A DNA stretch of 26,047 bases from a virus. Where the stretch lies: positions 1 to 26,047 of IMG/VR virus record IMGVR_UViG_3300035183_000214. One strand, 5' to 3'. How positions within the stretch are numbered: the stretch's first letter is position 1; each line of letters opens with the position of its first letter. The notes below the pieces were generated by a model. It made no database searches. It saw only the letters and a list, made by a program, of their open reading frames with translations, and was not told where the DNA came from. This document shows, one piece after another, positions 1 to 7,493 of the stretch. Made by a program: the position numbers and the translations under genes.

Positions 1-744
1 GCACCCGAAAGCATTTGCTCCGTGGAAGAAGTTACTATAAACAGTAACTGTGGAGGCTTCTGTCTTCGGGTTGGTTGACTCAAGGAACCTCGCCCCGTGC
101 AACTCTCCTACCTCACCAGCATAGAGGGCTTTGACATCTGAGTAAGTTTTTGCATTTACCCAAACGTTATCAGCCATAAGGTCGTAGCTGGTATCGGGTG
201 AGATTTTAGCCAAGAAGAACCCATCGGGATACCTCATGGCCTTGTTCTTCTTGAGGGTTCGGACTGCTTTTCTAACCTCTGTCGCATTCAGTGTGTCTGA
301 AGCGGCGATGCTAGACAAAGAAGACTTTCCCGCTGCAAGTTGAACTGTCGCACCTGTAAAAAGCTCGTTTCTTGTCAATTCATCCAGTGTCTCACCCATA
401 TTTTGGCCAAGAAGGTCCGTTTTCTCTGCCCCTTCTCTATCAATAGAGACAGTTGAGAGCAGTTTGCCGACTTTTACAACATTACCGTATTCTGCCAAAG
501 TTGCATCAACATTAGCTTCGGTAATGTTAACCTCTGCGGGGTTATTACCCTCTGTCAAAGGAGTGGTTACAGTTGCGAGAGGCGTGTATCTAGTAAACCT
601 TATGGTTTTACCACTATTTGCCTTGTGAGTTCGCTTCTGTGCACCCTCATCATGAACAAGAGAGTTTTTAGCCCTTTCAAGGAACTTGGCCTCATAATAG
701 GTCATAACTTCCTGGGATAAACTGGAAGTTGTCTGAGCTGCCAC
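1..744 (-). CDS. Major capsid protein, N4-gp56 family (partial, C-terminus off the left edge)
   Basis: This is the N-terminal 248 residues of a phage major capsid protein that builds the icosahedral head. The sequence resembles the N4-gp56 family: an early segment containing YYEAKFLERAK and LVHDEGAQK, then GKTIRFTRYTPL and TTPLTEGNNP, then a segment on an 'EYGNVVKVGKLL' pattern followed by LTRNELFTGA. The start is a GTG at 744, missed if only ATG is considered; it sits 8 nt after a near-perfect ribosome site (AAAGGGGGTGA), and translation from there begins V/M-A-A-Q-T-T-S-S. It lies 23 nt downstream of the scaffold gene, the usual order portal-scaffold-capsid. The reading frame stays open to base 1, so roughly a third or more of the protein may be missing. 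Family assignment is from motif recognition, not a search. Confidence 0.85.
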   Translation of the reverse strand, partial: MAAQTTSSLSQEVMTYYEAKFLERAKNSLVHDEGAQKRTHKANSGKTIRFTRYTPLATVTTPLTEGNNPAEVNITEANVDATLAEYGNVVKVGKLLSTVSIDREGAEKTDLLGQNMGETLDELTRNELFTGATVQLAAGKSSLSSIAASDTLNATEVRKAVRTLKKNKAMRYPDGFFLAKISPDTSYDLMADNVWVNAKTYSDVKALYAGEVGELHGARFLESTNPKTEASTVTVYSNFFHGANAFGC

Positions 745-767
745 TATTTATTCACCCCCTTTCTTTT

Positions 768-1583
768 TTATTCTTCTGCCACCGGAAGCTTGGACTCAAG
801 AATTGCGACTACTTTAGCAGGATCTTTGGTAAGAAGCTGTTGCAAGTCAGAAGTCGAATAAGTTTGCCTTGCTTCACCGCTTGGCCTTATCGCTTCTTCT
901 GCTATCTGCTTTGCCAAACCTACCGTAACCTCTCCTTGAGCTTTGCTCTTTTCAAGCTCTAACGCCTCTTTAAAGTTCTTCCATATTTCGGAAACTTTAA
1001 GTTTGGGTATGAGCCGACCGTCTTCTGCAAAATTAGCCTTTTCGACTACTTCTTGCAGGGCAGAGTCGAGCTTTGCATTGTATTGTGAGGATTTGGAGTC
1101 GAGCTCTGGACTCTCTTGAATTGTTTTCTCCAGGTCATTTACCCAATCCTGAACAGCCTGACGATAGTTTGCCTCTTTTTGGACTTCAGAAATAATTTTC
1201 TTGGTCTGCAATTCAGCAATCGTTGCCGCCCGCTGTTCGACTGCTCGATTAAGCTGCTCCAGATCTACTTCACCAGTAGTTGGGTCTATTGGCAATCCTT
1301 GCTCTTGCCCATAACCTGGGTAGTTGAACGGAGGTATAAACTCCTGTTCCTGTTTTTGAGTAGTTGCCTTTTTCAGCTTAGTAACGAGGTCTCCAATACG
1401 TCGCTGAACTCTCGACGGCCTAGCCTCAGCCTCTGTTTTGGCTTCTGAAGTCTCACCTGCTCCGGCTTTAACTTCTTCTTCCTTAACTTCAGCTTCGGGG
1501 ACTTGCTTTTCGCTCTCACCAGTTGGCGCTTCTGGCTGGGAAGTTTCCGTTCCCGTATTTAACGCCTTATCCTCGTCTTGCAT
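768..1583 (-). CDS. Capsid scaffolding protein
   Basis: A 271-residue, highly charged, cysteine-free protein lying directly upstream of the capsid gene. The first ~60 residues are acidic and disordered-looking (many E, T, P, G), followed by a basic patch (RVQRRIGDLVTKLKK), a short Pro/Gly-rich segment and then long helical, coiled-coil-like stretches to the C-terminus. This composition and its position between portal and capsid are typical of podovirus and siphovirus scaffolds, which guide procapsid assembly and are then removed. The frame can be opened 9 nt earlier at a GTG, but that GTG is part of the ribosome site AAAGGAGGTGA itself, so the ATG at 1583 is the real start. Assignment rests on position and composition; no sequence motif is decisive. 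Confidence 0.8.
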   Translation of the reverse strand: MQDEDKALNTGTETSQPEAPTGESEKQVPEAEVKEEEVKAGAGETSEAKTEAEARPSRVQRRIGDLVTKLKKATTQKQEQEFIPPFNYPGYGQEQGLPIDPTTGEVDLEQLNRAVEQRAATIAELQTKKIISEVQKEANYRQAVQDWVNDLEKTIQESPELDSKSSQYNAKLDSALQEVVEKANFAEDGRLIPKLKVSEIWKNFKEALELEKSKAQGEVTVGLAKQIAEEAIRPSGEARQTYSTSDLQQLLTKDPAKVVAILESKLPVAEE

Positions 1584-1616
1584 CCTATTCACCTCCTTTA
1601 AGCGAGGTGCAAATCA

Positions 1617-1660
1617 GACTCCACTAAGGTGGGGTCGTCCGCACCGAGCCTTGAGGGCTC
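1617..1660 (-). promoter_or_regulatory. Two stem-loops between the 94-aa gene and the scaffold gene
   Basis: On the minus strand a 5-bp GC-rich stem (GAGCC / GGCTC, 5-nt loop, 1646-1660) starts right after the stop of the upstream gene. It is followed by an 8-bp stem with one mismatch around 1617-1636 (core CCAC-4 nt-GTGG). Neither is followed by a U tract, so they do not look like intrinsic terminators. They may mark an RNA processing or stability element ahead of the highly expressed scaffold-capsid pair; this is inference. Confidence 0.4.
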
Positions 1661-1945
1661 TTAATAAGGTCTATCCCTATTAACAGCCTTCAAGATTGGT
1701 ACGCCGTTCTCGTCAAACCCTGTCAAAACCCTATCTATTCCTATCCAAGTTGCATGCTTTAGTGGACAAGACTGACAAATAAGGTATGGCCCTTGTTGTA
1801 TCCAGTTGTGTCCCACTAACCCTTCTTTTATTTGACTTTTTAAGGTGCTTAAATCAATCTCAAAATTCTCACTAACGCCTTTTACCCCACCCTCCGTCTC
1901 ACTATTTCTCTCCTCGTTCTTGATTTCGCCGTTGGATTGAGTCAT
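1661..1945 (-). CDS. Hypothetical protein with a CxxC motif (94 aa)
   Basis: I do not recognise this protein. It has a polar N-terminal third followed by a compact C-terminal part containing LICQSCPLKHATWIG, i.e. a single Cys-x2-Cys pair with a nearby His, and a short tail GFDENGVPILKAVNRDRPY. The pattern suggests a small metal-binding or structural fold, but only two cysteines are present. The frame can open at a TTG at 1960; the ATG at 1945 is preferred because GGAG and AGG elements lie 4-10 nt before it. It overlaps the end of the preceding gene by 44 nt, so the two are probably translationally coupled. Located between portal and scaffold, a minor head or head-assembly role is possible. 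Confidence 0.65.
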   Translation of the reverse strand: MTQSNGEIKNEERNSETEGGVKGVSENFEIDLSTLKSQIKEGLVGHNWIQQGPYLICQSCPLKHATWIGIDRVLTGFDENGVPILKAVNRDRPY

Positions 1946-2249
1946 ATACCTGCTCCACAATGTTAATAATGTTTCTTAATTCTTCCGCTATTAAACTTGA
2001 AGCAATATACTTGAATCCTATTGCCTCAACACTTAATTCTGGATTAACCTCTCTTCCAAAAGACAAAACGCTTTCAATTCGTGCCTCAATTATTTTTTTT
2101 AATTCCTGCCAGCCTTCGGTTGTTGCCAATCCCGCAATCTTTTTTTCTTTTTTAATTTCTTCCGACTCTTCTTCACGACTCTCTTTCAAGTCCTGAATAG
2201 TCGCCAAAATTCCTGATTTAGAAATTGGGATAGCGTTATTGTCCTCCAT
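1902..2249 (-). CDS. Hypothetical helical protein downstream of portal (115 aa)
   Basis: Not recognised. The sequence is mostly helical and charged, with an EESEEIKKEKK patch near residue 30 and a C-terminal helix ending EQVYDSIQRRNQERGEK. It overlaps the portal stop codon by 14 nt and overlaps the next gene at its own 3' end, so it is part of the head operon. An earlier ATG exists at 2279; the ATG at 2249 is chosen because an AGGA element lies about 8 nt before it and the overlap with portal is shorter, but the start is not certain. Position suggests a small head or connector accessory protein. Confidence 0.6.
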   Translation of the reverse strand: MEDNNAIPISKSGILATIQDLKESREEESEEIKKEKKIAGLATTEGWQELKKIIEARIESVLSFGREVNPELSVEAIGFKYIASSLIAEELRNIINIVEQVYDSIQRRNQERGEK

Positions 2250-4068
2250 ATTGTTGTCCTGCCAGTCCTTTAATCTCATTAATCAACGCTTCCACATCTG
2301 GTGTTTGCCCTTGCTGGGGTTGAGCACCCTGCACGGTTTGTGGCGGATTACCTGCTTGCATAGTCATCGGCATCTGGTCATTTGGTTGCATTCCCATTAT
2401 TTGCTGATTCATATCTTCGGGTTTTACCTCCTCAACGATCTTGTCCCATTCCTGAATACCCGACGTGATAACAAATCTCTTAATAAGGTATCCAAGATTA
2501 ATTTTTATCCCCTCCTGCTGAACAAGTTGCAAGATATCTGGTCTTGCGAAGAATAACTGAATAAGAGAAATAAGATTTTGGTTCTCCATCGCTTCATCTT
2601 TTTTCATTGTGGTTCCAGGCTCTACATAAAACCTGAATTTGGAATTTGCAAACATTCCTTTTTTAACTGTTGCCCTGCCAAACTTACCGCTTTCAAAAAC
2701 CTCCACAATCTTTTCATTCGGATAAGCTTCCTGAAGTTGTTTAATCTCGCCCTCAAATAAATCAAGATTGATTGGTTTCTCCTGCCTGTTAACAAGAAGG
2801 TCAACAAAGAGGTTGTAAATCTTGTCTAGGGCTCTCTCCATCATTATCCTGTCAAAGTTGTCGCGGGTGTTTTCTCTTGCTGCCATATAGTTGATGGCTG
2901 CGGGTGTTTTACCTTGAGTGATATCAGCTTCTTTTGGAACAGCTACATCAGATGTCCCGCCAAGATTTGCCATTGCCGCAAGTAAAAACGCGTAAGTTGA
3001 TTGAAAGGTGTTTATGCCCATGGGCGATACTGGCAGGGTTCTAATCGAATTGGGTATAGTCTCTAACCACCTACCCAACGGCTTAAATTCTATAGTTGAG
3101 GCAATTACACCATTAGGATTGATGATTGTCGGAGGAAACAAACTCATTCTTACGCCGTCAAGGTAAAGGTTGATAAGCGAGTTAATTGAATACTGAAGCG
3201 TCTTGCCTTTCTCCATCTCCCCAAGTCCAAAAAATCTATCAAGAAGCGGAAAGGCGTGTTTTACTACAATGGGTATCTCGTTGTTTTTTTGGGGATTTGG
3301 TATATCCCTCACAATCACATCAAAATCGGGGGCAAAAGTTGTCCAGCGGTCTCTTTCATAGCGAGTGATTAATTCTATTTGTGCATAATCTCCTTTTTCG
3401 GCAAGTCCTGGCTCTCCGTATAGCGTCTCAACATAACTTTTACGGGTGGTAGTCAAATCGTTTTTTGTCTTGCCTGATCCTTTACCAATTTTATCTACAA
3501 TCTTGTTTATGTTTTTCCAAGTCTCTTTATTCCTCTTTTTAAGCCAACCCAAAGATACGAATGAAGAGACAAAAATATAATCGCAGTCATCTACTGTAGT
3601 TGCTCCAGCCTGAGGAAATAGGGAGCGAATAGGAATAAGCCACAAATCGGGCCCTATATAGCTATCTCCTACTCGCCAGTCCACAAGACAAGCAAAACTG
3701 CCATAAACAAGTGAATAAAGGTCAAGAAGTTGAAGCTTGGTCAAGAGGTCAAATTGGCTGTTGGCATTAGGTTCAACGTATCTTTCAATGACAATATTCA
3801 TTAAAACATTTTTACCGTTATTATCTTTCGACAAAGCCTGCACCTTACCCGAAGGAAATTGAGCCATTACCCTTTGGCTTCTTTCAATTACTTGTGTTTG
3901 AAGTCTGGGGTCAAAAACCTGAGATTTGGTTTGTGAAGCTATTGCTTCTAAATTTCGTCCCAAAAACAGAGCCTCTTTTTCATTCCAAGAGCAAAAGGGA
4001 TCATCTCGAAGTTTTGCGACTGCTTTTTCAGCTTTGGAAAACTGTGTCTTGATTTCTTCTAACTCCAT
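2236..4068 (-). CDS. Portal protein
   Basis: A 610-residue portal protein, forming the dodecameric channel at the capsid vertex through which DNA is packaged and to which the tail attaches. Features seen: a helical N-terminus, a middle region with 'LLDLYSLVYGSFACLVDW' and 'IPIRSLFPQAG' of the podovirus/SPP1-like portal type, a 'FPLLDRFFGLGEMEKGKTLQYSIN' wing segment (split here: FPLLDRFFGLGEMEK then GKTLQYSINS), a long helical crown, and a Gln/Pro/Met-rich disordered tail that ends in a short helix. Size is normal for podovirus portals. It follows TerL nuclease and one small gene, and precedes scaffold and capsid, the canonical position. The ATG at 4068 directly abuts a 7-U tract of a terminator-like hairpin; a GGGG purine stretch in that hairpin is the only ribosome-site candidate. 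Confidence 0.85.
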   Translation of the reverse strand: MELEEIKTQFSKAEKAVAKLRDDPFCSWNEKEALFLGRNLEAIASQTKSQVFDPRLQTQVIERSQRVMAQFPSGKVQALSKDNNGKNVLMNIVIERYVEPNANSQFDLLTKLQLLDLYSLVYGSFACLVDWRVGDSYIGPDLWLIPIRSLFPQAGATTVDDCDYIFVSSFVSLGWLKKRNKETWKNINKIVDKIGKGSGKTKNDLTTTRKSYVETLYGEPGLAEKGDYAQIELITRYERDRWTTFAPDFDVIVRDIPNPQKNNEIPIVVKHAFPLLDRFFGLGEMEKGKTLQYSINSLINLYLDGVRMSLFPPTIINPNGVIASTIEFKPLGRWLETIPNSIRTLPVSPMGINTFQSTYAFLLAAMANLGGTSDVAVPKEADITQGKTPAAINYMAARENTRDNFDRIMMERALDKIYNLFVDLLVNRQEKPINLDLFEGEIKQLQEAYPNEKIVEVFESGKFGRATVKKGMFANSKFRFYVEPGTTMKKDEAMENQNLISLIQLFFARPDILQLVQQEGIKINLGYLIKRFVITSGIQEWDKIVEEVKPEDMNQQIMGMQPNDQMPMTMQAGNPPQTVQGAQPQQGQTPDVEALINEIKGLAGQQYGGQ

Positions 4069-4092
4069 AAAAAAACCGCCCCTTTAAGGCGG
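4069..4092 (-). terminator. Terminator-like hairpin whose U7 tract abuts the portal AUG
   Basis: On the minus strand: CCGCC, a 7-nt loop containing AAAGG, GGCGG, then seven T residues, then ATG. It has the form of an intrinsic terminator but lies inside the leader of the portal transcript, after the promoter at 4123-4151. The loop and 3' arm carry the only Shine-Dalgarno-like purines (AAAGGGG), so folding could limit both elongation and ribosome access. Confidence 0.6.
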
Positions 4093-4122
4093 CAAACTAT
4101 CGGCTTGATACCTTGATTGAAG

Positions 4123-4151
4123 ATTATCTTTTATTTTTCCGTATTTGTCAA
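4123..4151 (-). promoter_or_regulatory. Sigma70-type promoter for portal and head genes
   Basis: A perfect -35 (TTGACA, 4146-4151) and a -10 GATAAT (4123-4128) are separated by exactly 17 nt. It lies across the 3' end of the upstream 101-aa gene. The predicted start is near 4116, giving a leader of about 47 nt that contains the hairpin at 4076-4092. Confidence 0.7.
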
Positions 4152-4436
4152 GACAACCTTCTCATTCTCGCTTAAAATAAGTTCTTTTATCTCTCCATTA
4201 ACAAAGCCTATCGTAAAGGTTAGAAGCCCTGACTGTTTTTTCTCTCGTGTAATTTTTACTCTATCTACAATCTCCTGCATCGCTTCAATTGCGCCATCTT
4301 GCTTGTAAAGCCTTCTTTTAAGATTATTCTTAAGAAGCCCAACAATTCTGCCTGAATGAATAGATAAAGTTAAAACTGATTGTCCATAATTTATATCTTT
4401 GGCGGTTTTTTCGAGCTCGGACAGCAAATCTTCCAT
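4131..4436 (-). CDS. Hypothetical protein between TerL nuclease and portal (101 aa)
   Basis: Not recognised. N-terminal helix (EDLLSELEKTAKDINYG), a middle helix with basic residues (LLKNNLKRRLYKQDG), and a C-terminal part predicted to be beta-strands (GLLTFTIGFVNGEIKELIL). Start ATG at 4436 is 1 nt after the stop of TerL nuclease, with the ribosome site GAAGGAT inside the end of that gene, so the pair is coupled. Its 3' end carries the promoter that drives portal. A packaging accessory role is possible from position only. Confidence 0.65.
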   Translation of the reverse strand: MEDLLSELEKTAKDINYGQSVLTLSIHSGRIVGLLKNNLKRRLYKQDGAIEAMQEIVDRVKITREKKQSGLLTFTIGFVNGEIKELILSENEKVVLTNTEK

Positions 4437-4437
4437 A

Positions 4438-5100
4438 TTAATAAAATCCTTCTTTTGTAAAATAATTTTCTTTCGGAAGTTGCTTTATAAAGTCTCTAAT
4501 TGTTCTTGCATCGCTTTGCCTAAAACCTGTTAATTGATAAAGTTGCCAAGCAATAGCTAGTGCCATAACCAAATCATCTTTCGCTCCTTTGTCGGCTTGT
4601 GCTTTCCAAGAGGATGAAGTTTGAACTACAACAAATGAATACAACTCATTTATCGTCTCCTTGTCGTGTATTCGTAAAACTTTGTTATCAATCGCCTGTT
4701 TTAAGTCTTGGAGCATCTTTGGTCTTGTTGACGAGGAGGTAGTCCAGCCATATTGTACGGCCTCTGGTGGATTTTCTCTTCCAAATGAAGGCATCTTAAA
4801 TAAGTCGTATTTATTAAGCCTATTTAGTGCCGCAAGCCTGTCCATCTCAAACGCTCCTCCGTTGTTTCTTTCGTATGCTACAACTGGTTTAATTCCTGTC
4901 TTATCATGTATTTTTTCTAAAATTGGCGCCAAAAGATTTGTAAACTCTGTCGTTGTGATGGGCGAGTGATAAACTAATGGAACATCTAACTTTGTTTTTG
5001 AAAGAAACTGAGCGGCAGTATAATCTCCGCCTCCTGATGCAGTATCAACACCAACAACAATAAATTCTCCTAGTTCTATTGGTCGGTATTGCCTAAACAT
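4438..5100 (-). CDS. Terminase large subunit, nuclease domain as a separate gene
   Basis: This 220-residue protein is the C-terminal RNase H-fold nuclease half of a large terminase, which cuts concatemeric DNA at the start and end of packaging. The catalytic acids are visible: D19 in VVGVDTASGGGDYTA, E77 in VVAYERNNGG, and D175/D176 in KDDLVMALAIAW. There is no Walker A or B motif; those are in the gene at 6302-7135. Its N-terminus (MFRQYRPIELGEF) begins just before the first nuclease strand, so the break is in the linker between the two domains. It follows a DNA methyltransferase gene whose stop codon is in the same frame, one codon before this ATG, and no Shine-Dalgarno sequence is visible, suggesting re-initiation. 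Functional packaging would need this product to act with the separate ATPase. Confidence 0.85.
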   Translation of the reverse strand: MFRQYRPIELGEFIVVGVDTASGGGDYTAAQFLSKTKLDVPLVYHSPITTTEFTNLLAPILEKIHDKTGIKPVVAYERNNGGAFEMDRLAALNRLNKYDLFKMPSFGRENPPEAVQYGWTTSSSTRPKMLQDLKQAIDNKVLRIHDKETINELYSFVVVQTSSSWKAQADKGAKDDLVMALAIAWQLYQLTGFRQSDARTIRDFIKQLPKENYFTKEGFY

Positions 5101-5103
5101 AGA

Positions 5104-6309
5104 TTAAAATAATGGTTTTTGGATACTACCAACTCTAGCTTCGGCTATTTTGGCATGCTCCTCCTCTAATTCTATTCCGATGTAATTTCTGCCTGTTTTT
5201 TTAGCCGCCATACAGGTTGTACCAGAACCAGCAAATGGGTCTAAAACTATTCCACCTGTTGGGGTTTTGGTTAGGATACATAGATACTCCATAAGTTTAA
5301 GAGGTTTGACGGTAGGATGATTATTAACAACTCCACCCATATTTCTTTCACTTTTTGATGTTTTTGCTATATAAAAGAAACGAGAAGCATTTATCCCACT
5401 CTGTTTATCTAATATATAACACGGACATTCGGGATTGGTGTGGATTCTTCCTGATTTAGCATCATTATAATTGCTTGGAGCTTGTGGTTGATTGTTTTTG
5501 ATAAATCCCTCAACTTTATACGATTTTCCTTTATAAGAATAAGGTTCTTTTTTTTCTTTTCCTTCTATTATCTCATCACAAATACATTCTAAAATAACAT
5601 TAGCTGGGAAGCGACCTTTTGAGACACTGTCAGGAGCAGTTTTAATTCTTCCCCCATCTATATTTAACCCCGCCACACCCCACCTCAAAGCATTATCAGA
5701 ATAACTACCTTCATTTGGTTTCATAGCCATAATAATTGGCTCCCAAGCAGGTTTTAAGCCGTGAGATTTCCAGCCGTTCCAGAGATTAGCTTCGGGGGTT
5801 GCAGGTTTAGTTATTTTTGGAGGTGGAGCATTATAAATTTTATAATCACTGAATTGTGGTGTCCACGCTTTTGGTTGTCTTTGGGAATATGGTTTGCCAT
5901 CGGGAGAAATCATTTCCCCGATTATCTCCCTTTCTTTTCCAGCTTTCTTATCTATCTGCTTACTAATATCGGTTGCCTTAGGAAAACCTTGTCCATATAA
6001 CCACATTAAAGTATCTTTAATAGCCCATCCTGCATCCTCTAATCCACACGCTAACCTATGCCAAGTTCGTGTCCCACCGAAGCAAAGTAAAGTGGCTCCT
6101 GGCTTTGCTACCCTCAACGCCTCAACCGCCCACTGTCTTGTCCACTCTTGGTATTTTTTAAAGTCTGTCCCAAATGAATCCCATTCGTTTCCCATGAACG
6201 ACAAAGCGTAGGGGGGATCGCAAATTACACTATCTATAACACAATCTGGTATTTCTTTTAAGACTTCAAAAGCGTCCCCGTGTATGATTTTATTCAAAAA
6301 TTTATCCAT
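5104..6309 (-). CDS. DNA methyltransferase (N6-adenine or N4-cytosine, beta-class order) inserted between the TerL halves
   Basis: A 401-residue SAM-dependent DNA methyltransferase. The catalytic motif IV DPPY is at residues 31-34, followed by a long variable region that would hold the target-recognition part, HPTVKP near residue 333, and the SAM-binding motif I DPFAGSGTT at 357-365, followed by NYIGIELEEEHAKIA. The order IV before I is that of the beta class. DPPY is compatible with N6-adenine or N4-cytosine methylation; the target base cannot be decided. No restriction endonuclease gene is adjacent, so it is likely a solitary phage methylase that protects the genome or marks packaging sites. 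Its ATG overlaps the TerL ATPase stop by 8 nt (ATGGATAA), and its stop is 3 nt from the TerL nuclease ATG, so it sits exactly at the TerL interdomain junction. Confidence 0.9.
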   Translation of the reverse strand: MDKFLNKIIHGDAFEVLKEIPDCVIDSVICDPPYALSFMGNEWDSFGTDFKKYQEWTRQWAVEALRVAKPGATLLCFGGTRTWHRLACGLEDAGWAIKDTLMWLYGQGFPKATDISKQIDKKAGKEREIIGEMISPDGKPYSQRQPKAWTPQFSDYKIYNAPPPKITKPATPEANLWNGWKSHGLKPAWEPIIMAMKPNEGSYSDNALRWGVAGLNIDGGRIKTAPDSVSKGRFPANVILECICDEIIEGKEKKEPYSYKGKSYKVEGFIKNNQPQAPSNYNDAKSGRIHTNPECPCYILDKQSGINASRFFYIAKTSKSERNMGGVVNNHPTVKPLKLMEYLCILTKTPTGGIVLDPFAGSGTTCMAAKKTGRNYIGIELEEEHAKIAEARVGSIQKPLF

Positions 6310-7135
6310 ATATCAAATCATTTTTAATTGGTTCTTTTATGTTTTCCAAATACCATTTCAACGCTAACTTATCAAAATAGTTTTGTCCGCTTGAAATAAA
6401 GGCATCAATGTCAGTCTCGGGGTATTCTTGAACAAAAAACTCTTTTAGTTCAAGTTTTTTTTGATTTAAGAAGTCCTGTGAATAAAAATCAGAAGCCTTA
6501 TAAAATAAAGGATTAAACGGCCTCTCCCCCCTCTTACACTCCTCCCAAAAAGTCTTAAAGAAGTTGAAGCCGTTGGCTGTTGTCTCAATGAAAATCTTCC
6601 CCTCTGGCACCACCGCCTGTAGAGCAGAGCGTAAGATTGCTTCTGAATCTTCATAGAAAGCGAATTCCGATAAATGAAGTCCAGTTAAGCTTTTACTTCT
6701 TCCAACCTCTTTATTCTCTGCAGTTCCAATTTTGTAAGTGGAATTTATCACCTCATTGTAAAGTTCGTATTTAGAGTTGTATTTTAGATTCAATTTTGTC
6801 TGACTTATCTCCTCAAACGACTTAATATAAAACTTTACTCTTGCCAGTAAATCTTCTGCGTTATCTGATTTATCAGCTATAACCATGGAATATGAATTGT
6901 CTTTCAGAAAAAAATCAGTTGCAAAGATAGCAAGAATGATTGATGAAAAGCCTAATTGTCTTGATTTTAAGATTACATCCCGCCCTGTTGCTTTGTTTAG
7001 AATAAAATCCTCCTGTATCCTCCAATGATTTGTATCATCATAAAATCTTTTAATAGTACCGTCTTTTGCAACAAGCATAAAGTTATCTTTGATGAAGTTG
7101 ATATATACCTGGGCTTTGTCTCTAAAGTTCGCCAT
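6302..7135 (-). CDS. Terminase large subunit, ATPase domain as a separate gene
   Basis: A 277-residue protein equal to the N-terminal ATPase motor of a large terminase, which powers DNA translocation into the prohead. Motifs: a Walker A-like loop VILKSRQLGFSS (residues 54-65, the variant R-x-x-G form common in TerL), Walker B with the catalytic Glu at LTGLHLSE (151-158), and the coupling motif ETTANG (185-190). The protein ends 87 residues after motif III, with no nuclease acids; those are encoded at 4438-5100. ATPase plus nuclease lengths add up to a normal complete TerL, so nothing seems lost. The start ATG overlaps the small-terminase stop by 14 nt. The stop overlaps the methyltransferase ATG, so translation is coupled through the inserted gene. 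Confidence 0.85.
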   Translation of the reverse strand: MANFRDKAQVYINFIKDNFMLVAKDGTIKRFYDDTNHWRIQEDFILNKATGRDVILKSRQLGFSSIILAIFATDFFLKDNSYSMVIADKSDNAEDLLARVKFYIKSFEEISQTKLNLKYNSKYELYNEVINSTYKIGTAENKEVGRSKSLTGLHLSEFAFYEDSEAILRSALQAVVPEGKIFIETTANGFNFFKTFWEECKRGERPFNPLFYKASDFYSQDFLNQKKLELKEFFVQEYPETDIDAFISSGQNYFDKLALKWYLENIKEPIKNDLIYG

Positions 7136-7475
7136 ATTTCTCTTTGAGCTTGTTGAAGATAAACTGCTGGTTGATTTGGACTTGCGGACTCTCCTTGTAT
7201 TGTGGGTGATTGTATTTTAGCCAAAAGATTAGGGCAGTATCACTTTTTTCAACGGCCCTACTTATCAATATCTGCTCCATCTCGTCACACATTTTCATCT
7301 TAGCCTCATACATTGCCTTTCTGAATTTTTTGTCTTTTTCAAGCCAATTGTAGTAAGTCTGGCGGTTAATTCCAACTGCCTCACAGGTCATCGAGATGTT
7401 TCCTTGTACTTTGGGGCGAGAGTAGAACTCAATAAATCTTTTTTTCTTGTCTAAAGTGTCGAGGGGAGCAGCCAT
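7122..7475 (-). CDS. Terminase small subunit-like HTH protein (phBC6A51-type)
   Basis: A 117-residue protein directly upstream of TerL. It has an N-terminal helix (KKKRFIEFYS), a helix-turn-helix around residues 28-47 (SMTCEAVGINRQTYYNWLEK), a connecting helical region with MCDEMEQILISRAVEK, and 'ALIFWLKYNHPQYKE', a pattern typical of phBC6A51-like small terminase proteins. It would recognise the phage packaging site and load TerL. The ATG at 7475 lies 9 nt after a TATAAT box, so the predicted transcript has a leader of about 3 nt and no true ribosome site apart from AGGG. Confidence 0.8.
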   Translation of the reverse strand: MAAPLDTLDKKKRFIEFYSRPKVQGNISMTCEAVGINRQTYYNWLEKDKKFRKAMYEAKMKMCDEMEQILISRAVEKSDTALIFWLKYNHPQYKESPQVQINQQFIFNKLKEKYGEL

Positions 7476-7484
7476 ATCAACCCT

Positions 7485-7493
7485 ATTATATCA
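7485..7493 (-). promoter_or_regulatory. Extended -10 promoter for TerS and the packaging operon
   Basis: Minus strand TGATATAAT, a perfect TATAAT (7485-7490) with an upstream TG extension. No good -35 is visible at 16-18 nt, which an extended -10 does not require. The predicted start (about 7478) is only 3 nt before the TerS ATG. Confidence 0.6.

Noticed and set aside
1617-1660. Intrinsic terminator before the scaffold gene
   Set aside because: Stems are present but no U tract follows on the minus strand, so I list it only as a structure.
5104-6309. Intein or group I intron interrupting TerL
   Set aside because: The inserted gene has its own start and stop, contains a full methyltransferase without splicing blocks, and both TerL halves have their own start or stop codons; no intron-like core was seen.
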